From NCBI RefSeq assembly GCF_001428625.1, contig NZ_LMIE01000029.1, forward strand, positions 523,873-587,872: 64,000 nucleotides of DNA. The letters are read 5' to 3'. Below the pieces are notes generated by a model. The model did not search any database and had not been told where the DNA came from. It was given only the letters and a program-made list of their open reading frames with translations. Of the stretch, positions 6,892 through 15,576 are shown one piece after another. The DNA is from Hydrogenophaga sp. Root209 (lineage in GTDB: Bacteria > Pseudomonadota > Gammaproteobacteria > Burkholderiales > Burkholderiaceae_C). A program made the translations under genes and the position numbers. Numbering within the stretch: the stretch's first letter is position 1; every line of letters starts with the position of its first letter.

Positions 6892-9357
6892 ATGGTCATT
6901 CTGCCGCGCACAACTCTCCCATCAATCTTCATGAACTACATCCCCAGCGTTGCGCGTTTGACCTCACATGGCCGAAGCAAGGTAGTGCCTCAAGCCGGAC
7001 AGCAGCGAGGCAAGAGCAACGTCAATATCGACAAACTCGCCTCACGACATGCTGTGTCGGCCGCCGCTGTAGCTGCCTTCGTGTTGCTGGCAGGAAACCC
7101 GTTGCTCGTGCATGCGTGCACTGGGGGGGGCAACATCACGCTCACCGGGTCAAGAAGTTCCTTTTGCGACCTGGTAGCCAACACCTCGCTGACCATCGCT
7201 CCCTCAGGCGTCATCAGCAGGCCGAGCTCTGGAATCGTGGTGCAGTACCTGAGGTCTGGTGTGTCCATCCTGAACCAAGGCACCATCGAAGCCAGGTTCG
7301 AAGGCGTCTACAACGCTGGACAGATCACCCAGCTCACCAATTCCGGCTCCATCACTGTCTGGCCCTCCACCGTTGCAGGCTACTACGCCATCGTCAACTA
7401 CGGTGAGATCGGACTCCTGACGAACATGGCTGGCGGCATCATCGGAAATGCCTCCAGTTCCTACGGCATTTACACATTTGGTGCGAACACCACGATCACC
7501 AACGAGGCAGGAGGCTCCATCGGGGGGAATCGCGCTGCCGTGTATGCCCGTTACGAACCCATGACTTTGAACAACGCGGGCGCCATCATCGGCAACGTCG
7601 ATGCCGAGTTGACCACCCTCAACCTCCTGGGTACCCAAGCCAGCATCACCGGGACGGTGGTCAACACGGGGGGCTCAGTGAACGTTCGCAACAGCGCTGA
7701 CTTCACGCCACAGAACACCTTCAATTCCAGCACCTTCCTGATCGAGAGCGGCGGCACCTTGCGCGTTTCAGGTACCGCTTACGCGCTGACCGTTCAAAGC
7801 ACCGATGGGGACGCCTTTCGCAACTCTGGCACCCTGGATGTGGCAGAAGGTTTGATGGCCAACGTGCAAGGGAACTACACCCAGAGCGGCACGCTGCGCA
7901 TAGGTGCCAGCAGCACCAGCAGCTATGGTCGCCTGGCCGTGAACGGCAACGCCACGCTCACCAACGCCGCACGCTTTGAAGTAGATGTGAACGGCTCCAA
8001 CACTCTGGCGGTGGGCCAGACGCTGACCGATGTGTTGACGGCTGCCACCCTGTCCAACAGTGCCCCTGCGCACAACGTCACCGACAACAGCTACCTGTTC
8101 GATTTTGAGTCGGTGACCCATGGCAATGCAGTGGACCTTGCGATCGTGGCGGCTGCGGCGCCGCCCGCACCCGGCCCGACACCCGTCGGCATCGTCTCTG
8201 CCGTGCTGCAGAACAGCCTGCGCAGCGGGGCACCCGCCGCCGGTGTGCTCGACGGCTTCATCCGTGGCGGCGCCACTGGCAACGACTTCGACAACGTGGT
8301 CACCAGTCTGGGACAGTTGCCCGACAGCCGCTCAGTTGCGTTGGCCGTGGGCCAGACCATGCCTTCACTGCACGGGAATGCTCCGGCGACGCTGATGCAC
8401 CTTGCAGCCAACACCGGGGTGGTGATTCAGCAGCAACTGCAGGCGACACCCCTGACCAGCCTGCTGGAACGCTACCTTGCTGTCGGCGGTAGAGCAGTCG
8501 GCGGCAGAGCAGGTGGCGCCAATCCCCCAGGCCAGCGCTTGTGGGTCAAGACCTTGGGAAACCGGGTCGAGCAGGATGCAGTGGGTGGCGCCAGCGGCTA
8601 CAAGCTGACCACCGACGGGCTCATGGTGGGCACACAAACCGATCTCAATGAAACGACCACGCTGGGCTTTGGTCTGGGTTACCTGACCAGCAATGTCGAC
8701 GGTCAGGACTTCGCTGCCAGCCACAGCAGCGACATCGAGAGCGTCCAGCTGGTGAGCTACGGCCGTGTCACCCTGGACAGCACCGGCTGGAAAATGAACT
8801 GGCAGGGCGACTTCACCCGTAGCCACGTGGAGTCCGAACGCAACATTTCCTTCATGGGCCGGATCGCGCAGGCCGACTACGACGGAGTCGCCTTGCACCT
8901 TGGCGTGGGTATCAGCAAGGCCTACCAATTAAACCTGCAGACCACCGTCCGACCGATGGTGGCATTGGACTGGCGACGCTTCAAGGCGGAGGGCTACACC
9001 GAAACCGGTGCCGGCGCACTGAACCTGCAGGTCGACGAACAGACCGCGCATGAAGCGATCCTGAAAGTGGGGGCGCAAGTGCAGCAGCAGTTCACGCCGA
9101 AAACCCAGTGGCTGGCCAGCGCGGCTCTGGGCTATGACCTGCGCAACCAGCGCAACGCTGTGACCGCGCGCTTCACAGGCGGTGGGGTGGCCTTCACCAC
9201 CGATGGACTGCCAGCCTCACGAGCGCTGGCGGAACTGGGCATGGGCGTCCTCTACAAGGCCAACGACAATCTGGATGTGGTTGCCCAGTACGATCTTCGG
9301 CTTCGTAAAGGGCTGCGCGATCAGACCGCTTCGGTTCGGCTGAACTGGGCGTTTTGA
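6892..9357 (+). CDS. autotransporter (type Va secretion) with beta-helical passenger
   Basis: An 821 aa outer-membrane autotransporter. The N-terminus has a long charged leader and then a hydrophobic core ending ...PLLVHA near residue 75, giving an extended signal peptide; an ATG at 6931 is an alternative start. The passenger is made of short repeats of the NxGxI type (LTNSGSITV, LTNMAGGIIG, ITNEAGGSIGG, LNNAGAIIG) that predict a right-handed beta-helix. From about residue 548 (RLWVKTLGN) to the end lies the autotransporter beta-barrel, ending in the classic terminal aromatic residue (RLNWAF). No protease motif is seen, so adhesion or surface-layer function is more likely. Codon use is less G/C-biased than in the neighbouring genes, compatible with acquisition. 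Confidence 0.85.
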   Translation: MVILPRTTLPSIFMNYIPSVARLTSHGRSKVVPQAGQQRGKSNVNIDKLASRHAVSAAAVAAFVLLAGNPLLVHACTGGGNITLTGSRSSFCDLVANTSLTIAPSGVISRPSSGIVVQYLRSGVSILNQGTIEARFEGVYNAGQITQLTNSGSITVWPSTVAGYYAIVNYGEIGLLTNMAGGIIGNASSSYGIYTFGANTTITNEAGGSIGGNRAAVYARYEPMTLNNAGAIIGNVDAELTTLNLLGTQASITGTVVNTGGSVNVRNSADFTPQNTFNSSTFLIESGGTLRVSGTAYALTVQSTDGDAFRNSGTLDVAEGLMANVQGNYTQSGTLRIGASSTSSYGRLAVNGNATLTNAARFEVDVNGSNTLAVGQTLTDVLTAATLSNSAPAHNVTDNSYLFDFESVTHGNAVDLAIVAAAAPPAPGPTPVGIVSAVLQNSLRSGAPAAGVLDGFIRGGATGNDFDNVVTSLGQLPDSRSVALAVGQTMPSLHGNAPATLMHLAANTGVVIQQQLQATPLTSLLERYLAVGGRAVGGRAGGANPPGQRLWVKTLGNRVEQDAVGGASGYKLTTDGLMVGTQTDLNETTTLGFGLGYLTSNVDGQDFAASHSSDIESVQLVSYGRVTLDSTGWKMNWQGDFTRSHVESERNISFMGRIAQADYDGVALHLGVGISKAYQLNLQTTVRPMVALDWRRFKAEGYTETGAGALNLQVDEQTAHEAILKVGAQVQQQFTPKTQWLASAALGYDLRNQRNAVTARFTGGGVAFTTDGLPASRALAELGMGVLYKANDNLDVVAQYDLRLRKGLRDQTASVRLNWAF

Positions 9358-9858
9358 AAGATGGCGCCTTACGATTTCAACGACTTGCTCACGCCAACTT
9401 GAGCGCAGTGAAATGGAACGCTTGTCCGGTCTTGCGTGGATGGTTGGTTGACGTCGATGGTGCACGCGCTGATGTTGTGAGCCGAGGCAATTGGCCTCGA
9501 TCACGAGCCGGTGCCCGTCGGGCGTTGCGACCAGAAACTCACGCATGCCGTGCGGCTTGTCAGCCGGCGGCTGCAGTATCAGCGCGCCGCGCTGGACGAA
9601 TTCTTCGTGGAGCGCATCGACATCGTCGACGTGCAGGTAGCCGAAGTAGCTGTGGTCACCCGTGGCGGACGGCAGGACGGCGTCCGGGCAGTGGCCGATC
9701 ATGATGCGCACGCTGCCGCGTGCCAGCAGCTGCCACCCGTTCCCTGCGGGCCACTCGGCCTTGAAACCCAGGGTGTCCCTGAAGTAGGCCGTGCTGCGCT
9801 CGAGGTCGGGCACGGCCAGCACGAACGCAAACGGGCGCAGCGGGTTGGACTGGGGCAC
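9217..9858 (-). CDS. VOC-family (glyoxalase/bleomycin-resistance-like) protein with abnormal C-terminal extension
   Basis: The GTG at 9858 is chosen because GGAGG precedes it at 9870-9866 with good spacing. Residues 1-121 form a standard single VOC module (FAFVLAVPDLERSTAYF near 10-26, YFGYLHVDDVDALHEEF at 71-87, PDGHRLVIEA at 113-122). Relatives end close to that point, at about 125 residues. Here the frame continues for a further 92 Arg/Gln/His-rich residues, the last 47 encoded antisense to the 3' end of the autotransporter. I infer that the native stop was lost when the sequence downstream was replaced. It probably forms an operon with the AraC gene and the 57-codon gene upstream. Confidence 0.65.
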   Translation of the reverse strand: MPQSNPLRPFAFVLAVPDLERSTAYFRDTLGFKAEWPAGNGWQLLARGSVRIMIGHCPDAVLPSATGDHSYFGYLHVDDVDALHEEFVQRGALILQPPADKPHGMREFLVATPDGHRLVIEANCLGSQHQRVHHRRQPTIHARPDKRSISLRSSWREQVVEIVRRHLSKRPVQPNRSGLIAQPFTKPKIVLGNHIQIVVGLVEDAHAQFRQRS

Positions 9859-9904
9859 GGGGCTTCCTCCGGGTGTCGTGGTGGCAGGCTGTGTGGCGCG
9901 CTGC

Positions 9905-10078
9905 CTATCGGCAAACGATGTCGCCAGCGTCGAGCGCGGGTGGGCGCAACAGGTCGTCGTCAATCCCCATGACCGCGCTGGCCCGTTCCACCGCCTGCCA
10001 CAGCTGGGCCGGCATCTTCAGGATGTCTTCGGGTGAGTCGGCATTCGCAATCGCGTTGACGCTGGCAAACAGCAGCAT
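9905..10078 (-). CDS. small hypothetical protein (57 aa) coupled to the AraC gene
   Basis: A short gene follows the AraC regulator: the AraC stop is at 10087-10085, then AGGAGG abuts the ATG at 10078. The product (MLLFASVNAIANADSPEDIL... ending DAGDIVCR) is acidic and helical in look, with no signal peptide. G/C-rich third positions and its fit between the AraC stop and the VOC start favour a real gene. I recognise no family. The zero-length spacer between AGGAGG and ATG is unusual, so translation would depend on coupling to the AraC gene. Confidence 0.4.
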   Translation of the reverse strand: MLLFASVNAIANADSPEDILKMPAQLWQAVERASAVMGIDDDLLRPPALDAGDIVCR

Positions 10079-10084
10079 CCTCCT

Positions 10085-11077
10085 TCAATCCGCAGGCGCC
10101 GACGCCGTGTGCGGACTGCCCATCGCCGTGCGCCGGGCCACCTCCCGCTTGGCATACGCCGTCGGCGACAAGCCCGACCACCGCCGAAAGGCGCGCGCAA
10201 ACACCTTGTCGGAGTCGTAGCCCGCGCCTTGCGCCACCTGGGCCAGCGACAGGTGCCGTGCTTCGAGTTGTTCGGCCGCCAGCGCCATGCGGTGGCCGCC
10301 CAGGTAGCCCATGGGCGTGTCGCCCACCAAGCTCTTGAAACGGTCGCTGAAGCGCGAGCGCGACATGGCCGCCTCGCGCGCCAGGGCTTCCACCGTCCAG
10401 CCGCGCGCGGGCTCTCGGTGCATGGCGGCGATGGCTCGCGCAATCGAGGGATCGGACAGGCCGCGCCACCAGTTGGCCTCGACTGGCCCTGCCTGGCGCA
10501 ACAGATGCTCGCGCAGGATGTTGACCAGCAGCAGCTCGCCCATGCGGCTGGCCGAGAGGCGCCAGCCTGGGCGCTGGTCCAGCGTTTCATTGACCAGCGC
10601 CTCCATGGAGCCGGCCAGGCTGACCGCCGTGGACAGCTCGCTGGCGCGCACGTGGATGAGCGGCGGCAGGACGCTCAACACCGAGTGCCGGCAGTAGGCC
10701 GAGAACCACAACAACGCGCTGAACATCTCGCAGGCCGCACCGCCTCCGCCGTGGTGCAGCTCCAGCGGCGCCTCGTCGCGCGCGCCCGGGATGCGCTGCG
10801 TCAACAGCTGCGCAAAGGGCACGGTGGGCGCGTCGGGGTGGGACCCCATGCGGTGCGCCGCACCGAGCGGCATCATCACCAGATCGCCGGGCTCCACGCG
10901 CAGCGGGGCGCCACCGCCGGCCGCTTCCACCCACCAGGGTGCGCCGCGCGCCAGGCGGATCATGGCCGCGCCCGATACACCGTTCGATTGCAGGCCCCAG
11001 GGCGCGGACAAGTGGAAGCGGGCCGTCACCGCGCGCTCGGCGCGGCAGATGGCGAGAACTTCACTGAGGACATCCAT
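10085..11077 (-). CDS. AraC-family transcriptional regulator with cupin-type N-terminal domain
   Basis: A 330 aa regulator starting at the ATG at 11077 (MDVLSEVL). The N-terminal half is the AraC_binding cupin type: LRVEPGDLVMMPLGAAHRM near residues 67-85 is the conserved strand pair. The C-terminal 100 residues carry two helix-turn-helix motifs (WTVEALAREAAMSRSRFSDRFKS, and LAQVAQGAGYDSDKVFARAFRR), the normal AraC arrangement. It is divergent from a FAD monooxygenase, 91 bp away, so it very likely controls that gene in response to its substrate. The gene continues into a small protein and a VOC protein on the same strand. Confidence 0.9.
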   Translation of the reverse strand: MDVLSEVLAICRAERAVTARFHLSAPWGLQSNGVSGAAMIRLARGAPWWVEAAGGGAPLRVEPGDLVMMPLGAAHRMGSHPDAPTVPFAQLLTQRIPGARDEAPLELHHGGGGAACEMFSALLWFSAYCRHSVLSVLPPLIHVRASELSTAVSLAGSMEALVNETLDQRPGWRLSASRMGELLLVNILREHLLRQAGPVEANWWRGLSDPSIARAIAAMHREPARGWTVEALAREAAMSRSRFSDRFKSLVGDTPMGYLGGHRMALAAEQLEARHLSLAQVAQGAGYDSDKVFARAFRRWSGLSPTAYAKREVARRTAMGSPHTASAPAD

Positions 11078-11110
11078 GGACGATTCGTCCCTTTTTAGAG
11101 CGTCAAAGCG

Positions 11111-11140
11111 GTTGAGCGCGCAGGGTGCGCGCTGAACAAT
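11111..11140 (+). promoter_or_regulatory. monooxygenase promoter with a dyad in its spacer
   Basis: TTGAGC (11112-11117) and AACAAT (11135-11140) are separated by exactly 17 nt and form a sigma-70-like promoter for the monooxygenase gene. Inside the spacer is a perfect 8-3-8 inverted repeat, AGCGCGCA-GGG-TGCGCGCT (11115-11133), with GTT/AAC arms just outside it. A regulator bound here would cover both promoter boxes. Confidence 0.5.
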
Positions 11141-11168
11141 GCGTGCATCGTAATTGCAGGAGCAGCCC

Positions 11169-12308
11169 ATGAGCGGTTTGAAGATCGGTATTGCCGGCGG
11201 CGGCGTGGGCGGACTGGCCGCCGCCATCGCTTTGCGTCAGCAAGGCCATGACGTCACGGTGTTCGAGCAGGCCAAGGGCTTCTCGCGCGTGGGCGCGGAC
11301 ATCAATCTCACGCCCAACGTGGTGCGCGCCATCGACGGCCTGGGCGCGGGCGCGGCAATTCGCGAACGCGGTGCGCGCCCGACCTTTCGCATCAGCCGCG
11401 ACTGGGACACGGGCAAGGAGACCTCGCGCCTGGGCATGGGCAACATCGCCGAAGAACAGTACGGCGCGCCGCAGGTCACCATCCACCGCGCCGACATCAT
11501 CAACGCGCTGGCCGAGAACTTCCCGCTCGAAAACATCCAGTTCGAAAAGCGGCTGAAGGCGCTCACGCAAAACGATGCAGGCGTGACGCTGCGGTTCGAG
11601 GACGGCGGCGAAGCCACGTTCGACGTGGTGGTGGGCGCCGATGGCATCCACTCGCGCGTGCGCAGCGCCCTCTTCGGCGAAGAAAAGCCGCGCTTCACCG
11701 GCGTGGTCTCGTTCCGCTCGGTGGTGCCCACCGAGCGCGTGAAGCAGGTGCCCGAGATCGAGGCCTTCACCAAGTGGTGGGGCCCCAACCCGCAGAGCCA
11801 GATCGTCACCTTCCCGCTCAACCAGGGCAGGGAGACCTTCGTCTTCGCCACCACCGGGCAGGAGAGCTGGACCGAGGAGTCGTGGACCAGCGAGGGCGAC
11901 GTGCACGAGCTGCGCGGCTTCTACAAAGACTTCCACGCCGACGCGCGCGCGCTGCTCGATGCCTGCGACAGCACGCTCAAAAGCGCGCTGTACGAGCGCG
12001 AGCCGCTGCCGCAGTGGTCGGTGGGCACGGTCACGCTACTGGGCGATGCCTGCCACCCCATGCTGCCCTTCATGGCGCAGGGCGCGGGCATGGCGATTGA
12101 AGACGCGGTGGTGCTCGGCCGCGCGCTGACTGGCGCCAGCGATCGCGAGCAGGCCGCGCAGGCGCTGCGCCGCTACGAGAAGACGCGCCAGCAACGCACC
12201 GCGAAGATCCAGATCGGCTCGCGCGGCAACCAGTGGATGAAGGGACCGGGCAACGCCGACTGGGTGTATGGCTACGACGCCTGGAACGAGCCGCTGGCCG
12301 AAGCCTGA
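11169..12308 (+). CDS. FAD-dependent aromatic monooxygenase (salicylate hydroxylase / NicC-like)
   Basis: Group A flavoprotein monooxygenase of 379 aa. The ATG at 11169 is chosen because AGGAG at 11158-11162 precedes it by 6 nt. The FAD fingerprint GGGVGG is at residues 10-15, the DG motif GADG at 156-159, and the GD motif LLGDACHPMLP at 290-300. The C-terminus (DWVYGYDAWNEPL) resembles 6-hydroxynicotinate 3-monooxygenase and salicylate 1-monooxygenase. It should hydroxylate, perhaps with decarboxylation, a hydroxylated aromatic or heteroaromatic acid using NAD(P)H and oxygen. The divergent AraC gene is its likely regulator. The exact substrate cannot be fixed from the sequence. Confidence 0.87.
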   Translation: MSGLKIGIAGGGVGGLAAAIALRQQGHDVTVFEQAKGFSRVGADINLTPNVVRAIDGLGAGAAIRERGARPTFRISRDWDTGKETSRLGMGNIAEEQYGAPQVTIHRADIINALAENFPLENIQFEKRLKALTQNDAGVTLRFEDGGEATFDVVVGADGIHSRVRSALFGEEKPRFTGVVSFRSVVPTERVKQVPEIEAFTKWWGPNPQSQIVTFPLNQGRETFVFATTGQESWTEESWTSEGDVHELRGFYKDFHADARALLDACDSTLKSALYEREPLPQWSVGTVTLLGDACHPMLPFMAQGAGMAIEDAVVLGRALTGASDREQAAQALRRYEKTRQQRTAKIQIGSRGNQWMKGPGNADWVYGYDAWNEPLAEA

Positions 12309-12335
12309 ACACCTGCCCGCCTTGGGCGCCGCGGC

Positions 12336-13571
12336 TTAGTAGTCCACCAGCGAGCCTTCGCGCAAGCTGGGGTTGCGCTGTGCGCTGCCGCTGCGGCGCA
12401 CCACGTCGCGGCCAATCACGGTTTTGTGTACCTCGCTGGAACCCTCGCCAATCTGGTTGAGCTTGGCATCCCGGAAGAAGCGCTCCAGCGGAAAATCCTT
12501 CAGGTACCCTCTGCCGCCGGTCAGCTGCAGCGCATCAGTCACCACCTTCATGCACAGGTCTGTCGCCTGTTGCTTGGCCATCGACGCGTAGACGGCCACG
12601 TCGTCATCGCCTCGGTCGTACTTCTGGGCTGTCACAGACAGCAATGCACGCGCGGCCTCCACCTGCGACACCATGTCCGAGAGCATCCACTGTGCTCCTT
12701 GGTGGGCACCAAGGGCCTTGCCGAACAGCGTTCGATCATTCATGTACGTGGCGGCAATCTCCACTGCGCCGATCGCGCGGCCCAGGGCCATGGCCGCATG
12801 CCCGATGCGCGCACGCAGCAAGGCATCCTGTGCGAGTTCGAAGCCGTCACCGATCTTGCCCAGCAGGTTGCCCGTGGGCACGCGAACATCCTTGAACTCG
12901 AGCGAAGAAATGGGGACGCCGTACCACCCGAGCTTGTCCACCTCCGGGCTGATGTCAAAGCCGGCCGCATCCCGTGGCACCAGCACCGCGATAAAGCTCG
13001 ATGGAGCCTCCTCCGACCGGCCCACGACCATGAACCAGTCGGCCGTCGTGCCCCGGGTGATGAACTTCTTGCGTCCATTGACGACAAACTGATCCCCCTC
13101 TCGCCGAACGGTGGTCCGCAATCCGCGCACATCGGAGCCGGCTTCGGGTTCGGTGAGCGCAAACGCCGCCTGGAGTTGGCCCGATCGCAGACCCGGTAGC
13201 AGCGCACTTTTCATCTGCGGGCTGGCCCCCGCGACAATGGCCCGGCAAGACAAGTCCGCCCCTGTGATGAGCGAAGCCGAGGCACTGCACACCCTGCCCA
13301 GCTCCTCGATCACGCGGATGCGCAGCACCTGGCGGGCATCTGTGCCACCGTACTCGGAAGGAAAGGCGCTCCCGATCACGCCTTCATCGGCAAGCAGTCG
13401 GAAGTTGTCCCAGGCAAACTCGTCTTTCTCGGCCACCTTGTGGGCATTGGGCCCAATGTGGCTCACCACCAGGCGACGCACCTTGTCCAGCATCTCCAGC
13501 TCCTGCGGGTTCAAGTCGTGCAGGAAATGCTCACCAAAAAGCCGCCTGGCTGCCGTGCTGGTCTCGTTCAT
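12336..13571 (-). CDS. acyl-CoA dehydrogenase
   Basis: A 411 aa FAD enzyme with the full family layout: N-terminal helical domain, the FALTEPEAGSD motif around 137-147, a central beta domain, and the C-terminal GGRGYLKDFPLERFFRDAK segment followed by IGEGSSEVHK. Glu376 in that last motif is the probable catalytic base. It introduces a double bond at C2-C3 of a CoA thioester. It is third in a minus-strand operon after the IclR regulator and a Bug protein (22 nt after the Bug stop), opposite a CoA-transferase. This implies uptake of an acid, CoA activation and dehydrogenation. The chain length or ring type is not evident. Confidence 0.92.
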   Translation of the reverse strand: MNETSTAARRLFGEHFLHDLNPQELEMLDKVRRLVVSHIGPNAHKVAEKDEFAWDNFRLLADEGVIGSAFPSEYGGTDARQVLRIRVIEELGRVCSASASLITGADLSCRAIVAGASPQMKSALLPGLRSGQLQAAFALTEPEAGSDVRGLRTTVRREGDQFVVNGRKKFITRGTTADWFMVVGRSEEAPSSFIAVLVPRDAAGFDISPEVDKLGWYGVPISSLEFKDVRVPTGNLLGKIGDGFELAQDALLRARIGHAAMALGRAIGAVEIAATYMNDRTLFGKALGAHQGAQWMLSDMVSQVEAARALLSVTAQKYDRGDDDVAVYASMAKQQATDLCMKVVTDALQLTGGRGYLKDFPLERFFRDAKLNQIGEGSSEVHKTVIGRDVVRRSGSAQRNPSLREGSLVDY

Positions 13572-13593
13572 GCCGTGCTCCTGTCGATGGTTC

Positions 13594-14586
13594 TCAGTTG
13601 TTGGGCTGGATGCCAGCGCGCTTGATCACCGCAGACCACGCTGACACTTCCCTCGTGAGGAATTCATCAAAGGTGGCACCCGACTGAGGGGCTCCCTCCA
13701 AGGCGAGCTCCTTGAAGGTGGTCTGGACTTCGGGTTGCTTCACTGCAGCGGCCACGTCCGCGGACAGTTTGCGGACAACCGCCTCGGGCACCTTGGCCGG
13801 CGCGACCATTGCGAGCCACGTGCCCACCTGGAAGTCGGGAAGACCCGCAGCCTCGGCCACGGTCGGCACATCGGGCAGGGCTGAGGAACGGTAGTCCGTC
13901 GTGACAGCCAACGCACGGAGCTTTCCCGTCTTGATATGGGGCAGCGCCAGCGAGGTGGACATGGGCATCATGTCGACCCGACCCGACAACAGATCGGCCA
14001 TCGCATCGGGCTGGCCCTTGTAAGGCACATGCGTCAGGCGGATACGGGCCATCTGGTTCAGCAGCTCACCCGTCAGGTGCGACGAGGTACCGATGCCGGA
14101 GCTGGCGTACGTGAGGTCCGCACCATTCTTTCTAGCTAACTGGATGAATTCCTGCATGGTCCCGGCCTTCACGCTGGGGTGGACCACGAGCACATTGGGG
14201 ATCGCACCAAACCCCGCGATGCCCTTGAAGTCCTTGACCGGGTCCCAACCCGTGTTCTTCTGGAAGAACGGCATCACGGCATGCGAAGGAGACACCATCA
14301 GGAGCGTGTATCCGTCGGCCGGCGAATTCGCCACGAAGTCCGTGCCGATGGCGCCACCCGCACCGGTGCGATTCATGACCACCACTGGTTGCCCATACTG
14401 CTTGCCAAGCCTCTCGCCCACCACCCGGGCAATGGAGTCCACCACGCCACCGGCTGGGTACGGCACGACGATTCGAATTGCCTTTGTCGGATAGGCCTCT
14501 TCCGCCACCGCCAACATGGGCATGCACGCGCTGCCTGCCACCAGTGCCGCAGCCATGCCCAACACCGTCCTTCTTGATCCGTTCAT
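13594..14586 (-). CDS. Bug/TctC-family substrate-binding protein
   Basis: A 330 aa periplasmic binding protein with a signal peptide whose hydrophobic core covers about residues 8-28 (cleavage near AVA). VPYPAGGVVDSIAR is the ligand loop, and YASSGIGTSSH and VPYKGQPDAMADLLSGR are family segments. It sits between the IclR regulator and the acyl-CoA dehydrogenase on the same strand, so it probably imports or senses the acid degraded by this cluster. No tctA or tctB gene is near. The ligand is unknown. Confidence 0.9.
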   Translation of the reverse strand: MNGSRRTVLGMAAALVAGSACMPMLAVAEEAYPTKAIRIVVPYPAGGVVDSIARVVGERLGKQYGQPVVVMNRTGAGGAIGTDFVANSPADGYTLLMVSPSHAVMPFFQKNTGWDPVKDFKGIAGFGAIPNVLVVHPSVKAGTMQEFIQLARKNGADLTYASSGIGTSSHLTGELLNQMARIRLTHVPYKGQPDAMADLLSGRVDMMPMSTSLALPHIKTGKLRALAVTTDYRSSALPDVPTVAEAAGLPDFQVGTWLAMVAPAKVPEAVVRKLSADVAAAVKQPEVQTTFKELALEGAPQSGATFDEFLTREVSAWSAVIKRAGIQPNN

Positions 14587-14616
14587 GTCTTGTCTCCTGA
14601 TATGGATTGAATGCCA

Positions 14617-15462
14617 CTAACCGGGATGCAGGCCGTACGAGGTTTCAATCTCGTGCACGGCTTGCTTCAACAAAGGCAACACCTCGCGAACGAGCGTCTG
14701 CCTTGCGTTCTTGTGTGCGTACAACGTGCCGTTCATGGAAAGCGCTGGCTCGCCTGGAGCGCCCTTCAATGGCACGGCGATCGTGTACAGCTCGCGGTCC
14801 CATGCACCAGAGGACAGGCAGTAACCCTGCTCCGCGAACAGCTTGCCGTTTTCATCCAGGCCCTTGCTGTACTGGGCAAACATCTCGCCGTCATGCAGCT
14901 TCAGGTAGTTCACCAGTGCCAGCTTCTGCGGCCGCGGCAACCCATGAATCAGCACATGGCCCATCGAGCTGACCAGCAGCGGGTAGGTGGAACCGATATC
15001 CGGCAGGTACTCGTTGCGCCCGTCTGCACGCACGGAATCCACATAAACGATGTCGGTCCGGTCGCGCAGACCCAGGTTGACCGTGCAGCCGGTCTGCCGG
15101 GCAATGCCGACCATGAGAGGCTTGGCCAGCTGGCGCGTCTTCATGCTCGCCAGCAGCGGGTGGCCCAGCGCCAGCACGCCTGAAGCCAGGCGGTACTTCT
15201 GCGAATCCACGTCCCTGGACATGTAGCCCAGCATCCCCAGGGTATAGGTCAGACGAGACACGGTCGGCTTGGGCAGGTCTGTGCGATCGGCAATCTCGCG
15301 GTTGCTCAGCACAGGGTGGGCCGCGGTGAATGCACGCAACACTTCCAGGCCCCGCGCCAACGTCATGGCGAACTGGCGGTCGAGGGCCAGGTCGTGCGGA
15401 TGGATGAGCCCTGGAAGGGTGATGGAGGACACGTTGCGTCGCTTGGATGAATCTGCAGGCAT
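14617..15462 (-). CDS. IclR-family transcriptional regulator
   Basis: A 281 aa regulator with an N-terminal winged helix-turn-helix (residues about 33-85; LSNREIADRTDLPKPTVSRL) and a C-terminal IclR ligand-binding domain carrying INLGLRDR-like and SSMGHVLIHGLP segments. AGGTGA precedes the ATG by a normal distance. It leads the operon with a Bug protein and the acyl-CoA dehydrogenase and is divergent from a CaiB/BaiF CoA-transferase. The 114 bp between them holds overlapping GTTTC/GAAAC palindromes that are its likely binding sites, giving both autoregulation and control of the transferase. Confidence 0.92.
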   Translation of the reverse strand: MPADSSKRRNVSSITLPGLIHPHDLALDRQFAMTLARGLEVLRAFTAAHPVLSNREIADRTDLPKPTVSRLTYTLGMLGYMSRDVDSQKYRLASGVLALGHPLLASMKTRQLAKPLMVGIARQTGCTVNLGLRDRTDIVYVDSVRADGRNEYLPDIGSTYPLLVSSMGHVLIHGLPRPQKLALVNYLKLHDGEMFAQYSKGLDENGKLFAEQGYCLSSGAWDRELYTIAVPLKGAPGEPALSMNGTLYAHKNARQTLVREVLPLLKQAVHEIETSYGLHPG

Positions 15463-15495
15463 GGTTGGTCACCTCACGTTGGCCGTCAATCGAGT

Positions 15496-15524
15496 GTTTC
15501 GCACAGCGAAACAAACATTGTTTC
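15496..15524. promoter_or_regulatory. overlapping inverted repeats, probable IclR operator
   Basis: Two perfect palindromes share one arm: GTTTCGC-aca-GCGAAAC (15496-15512) and GAAACAA-aca-TTGTTTC (15508-15524). Read as half-sites, GTTTC, GAAAC and GTTTC recur every 12 bp in alternating orientation. A promoter-like pair for the CoA-transferase, TTGTTT (15518-15523) and GATACT (15541-15546) with a 17-nt spacer, starts inside the right-hand arm, so a bound regulator would block it or contact polymerase. Confidence 0.65.
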
Positions 15525-15576
15525 AGGCCTGCCGACTCCGGATACTGGTGACTTCACCCAGACGCCCGGACTCCCC

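Noticed and set aside
6831-7406. Plus-strand frame overlapping the autotransporter start in another frame
   Set aside because: Its composition is a frame-shifted copy of the passenger code; the autotransporter frame has the signal peptide and beta-helix repeats.
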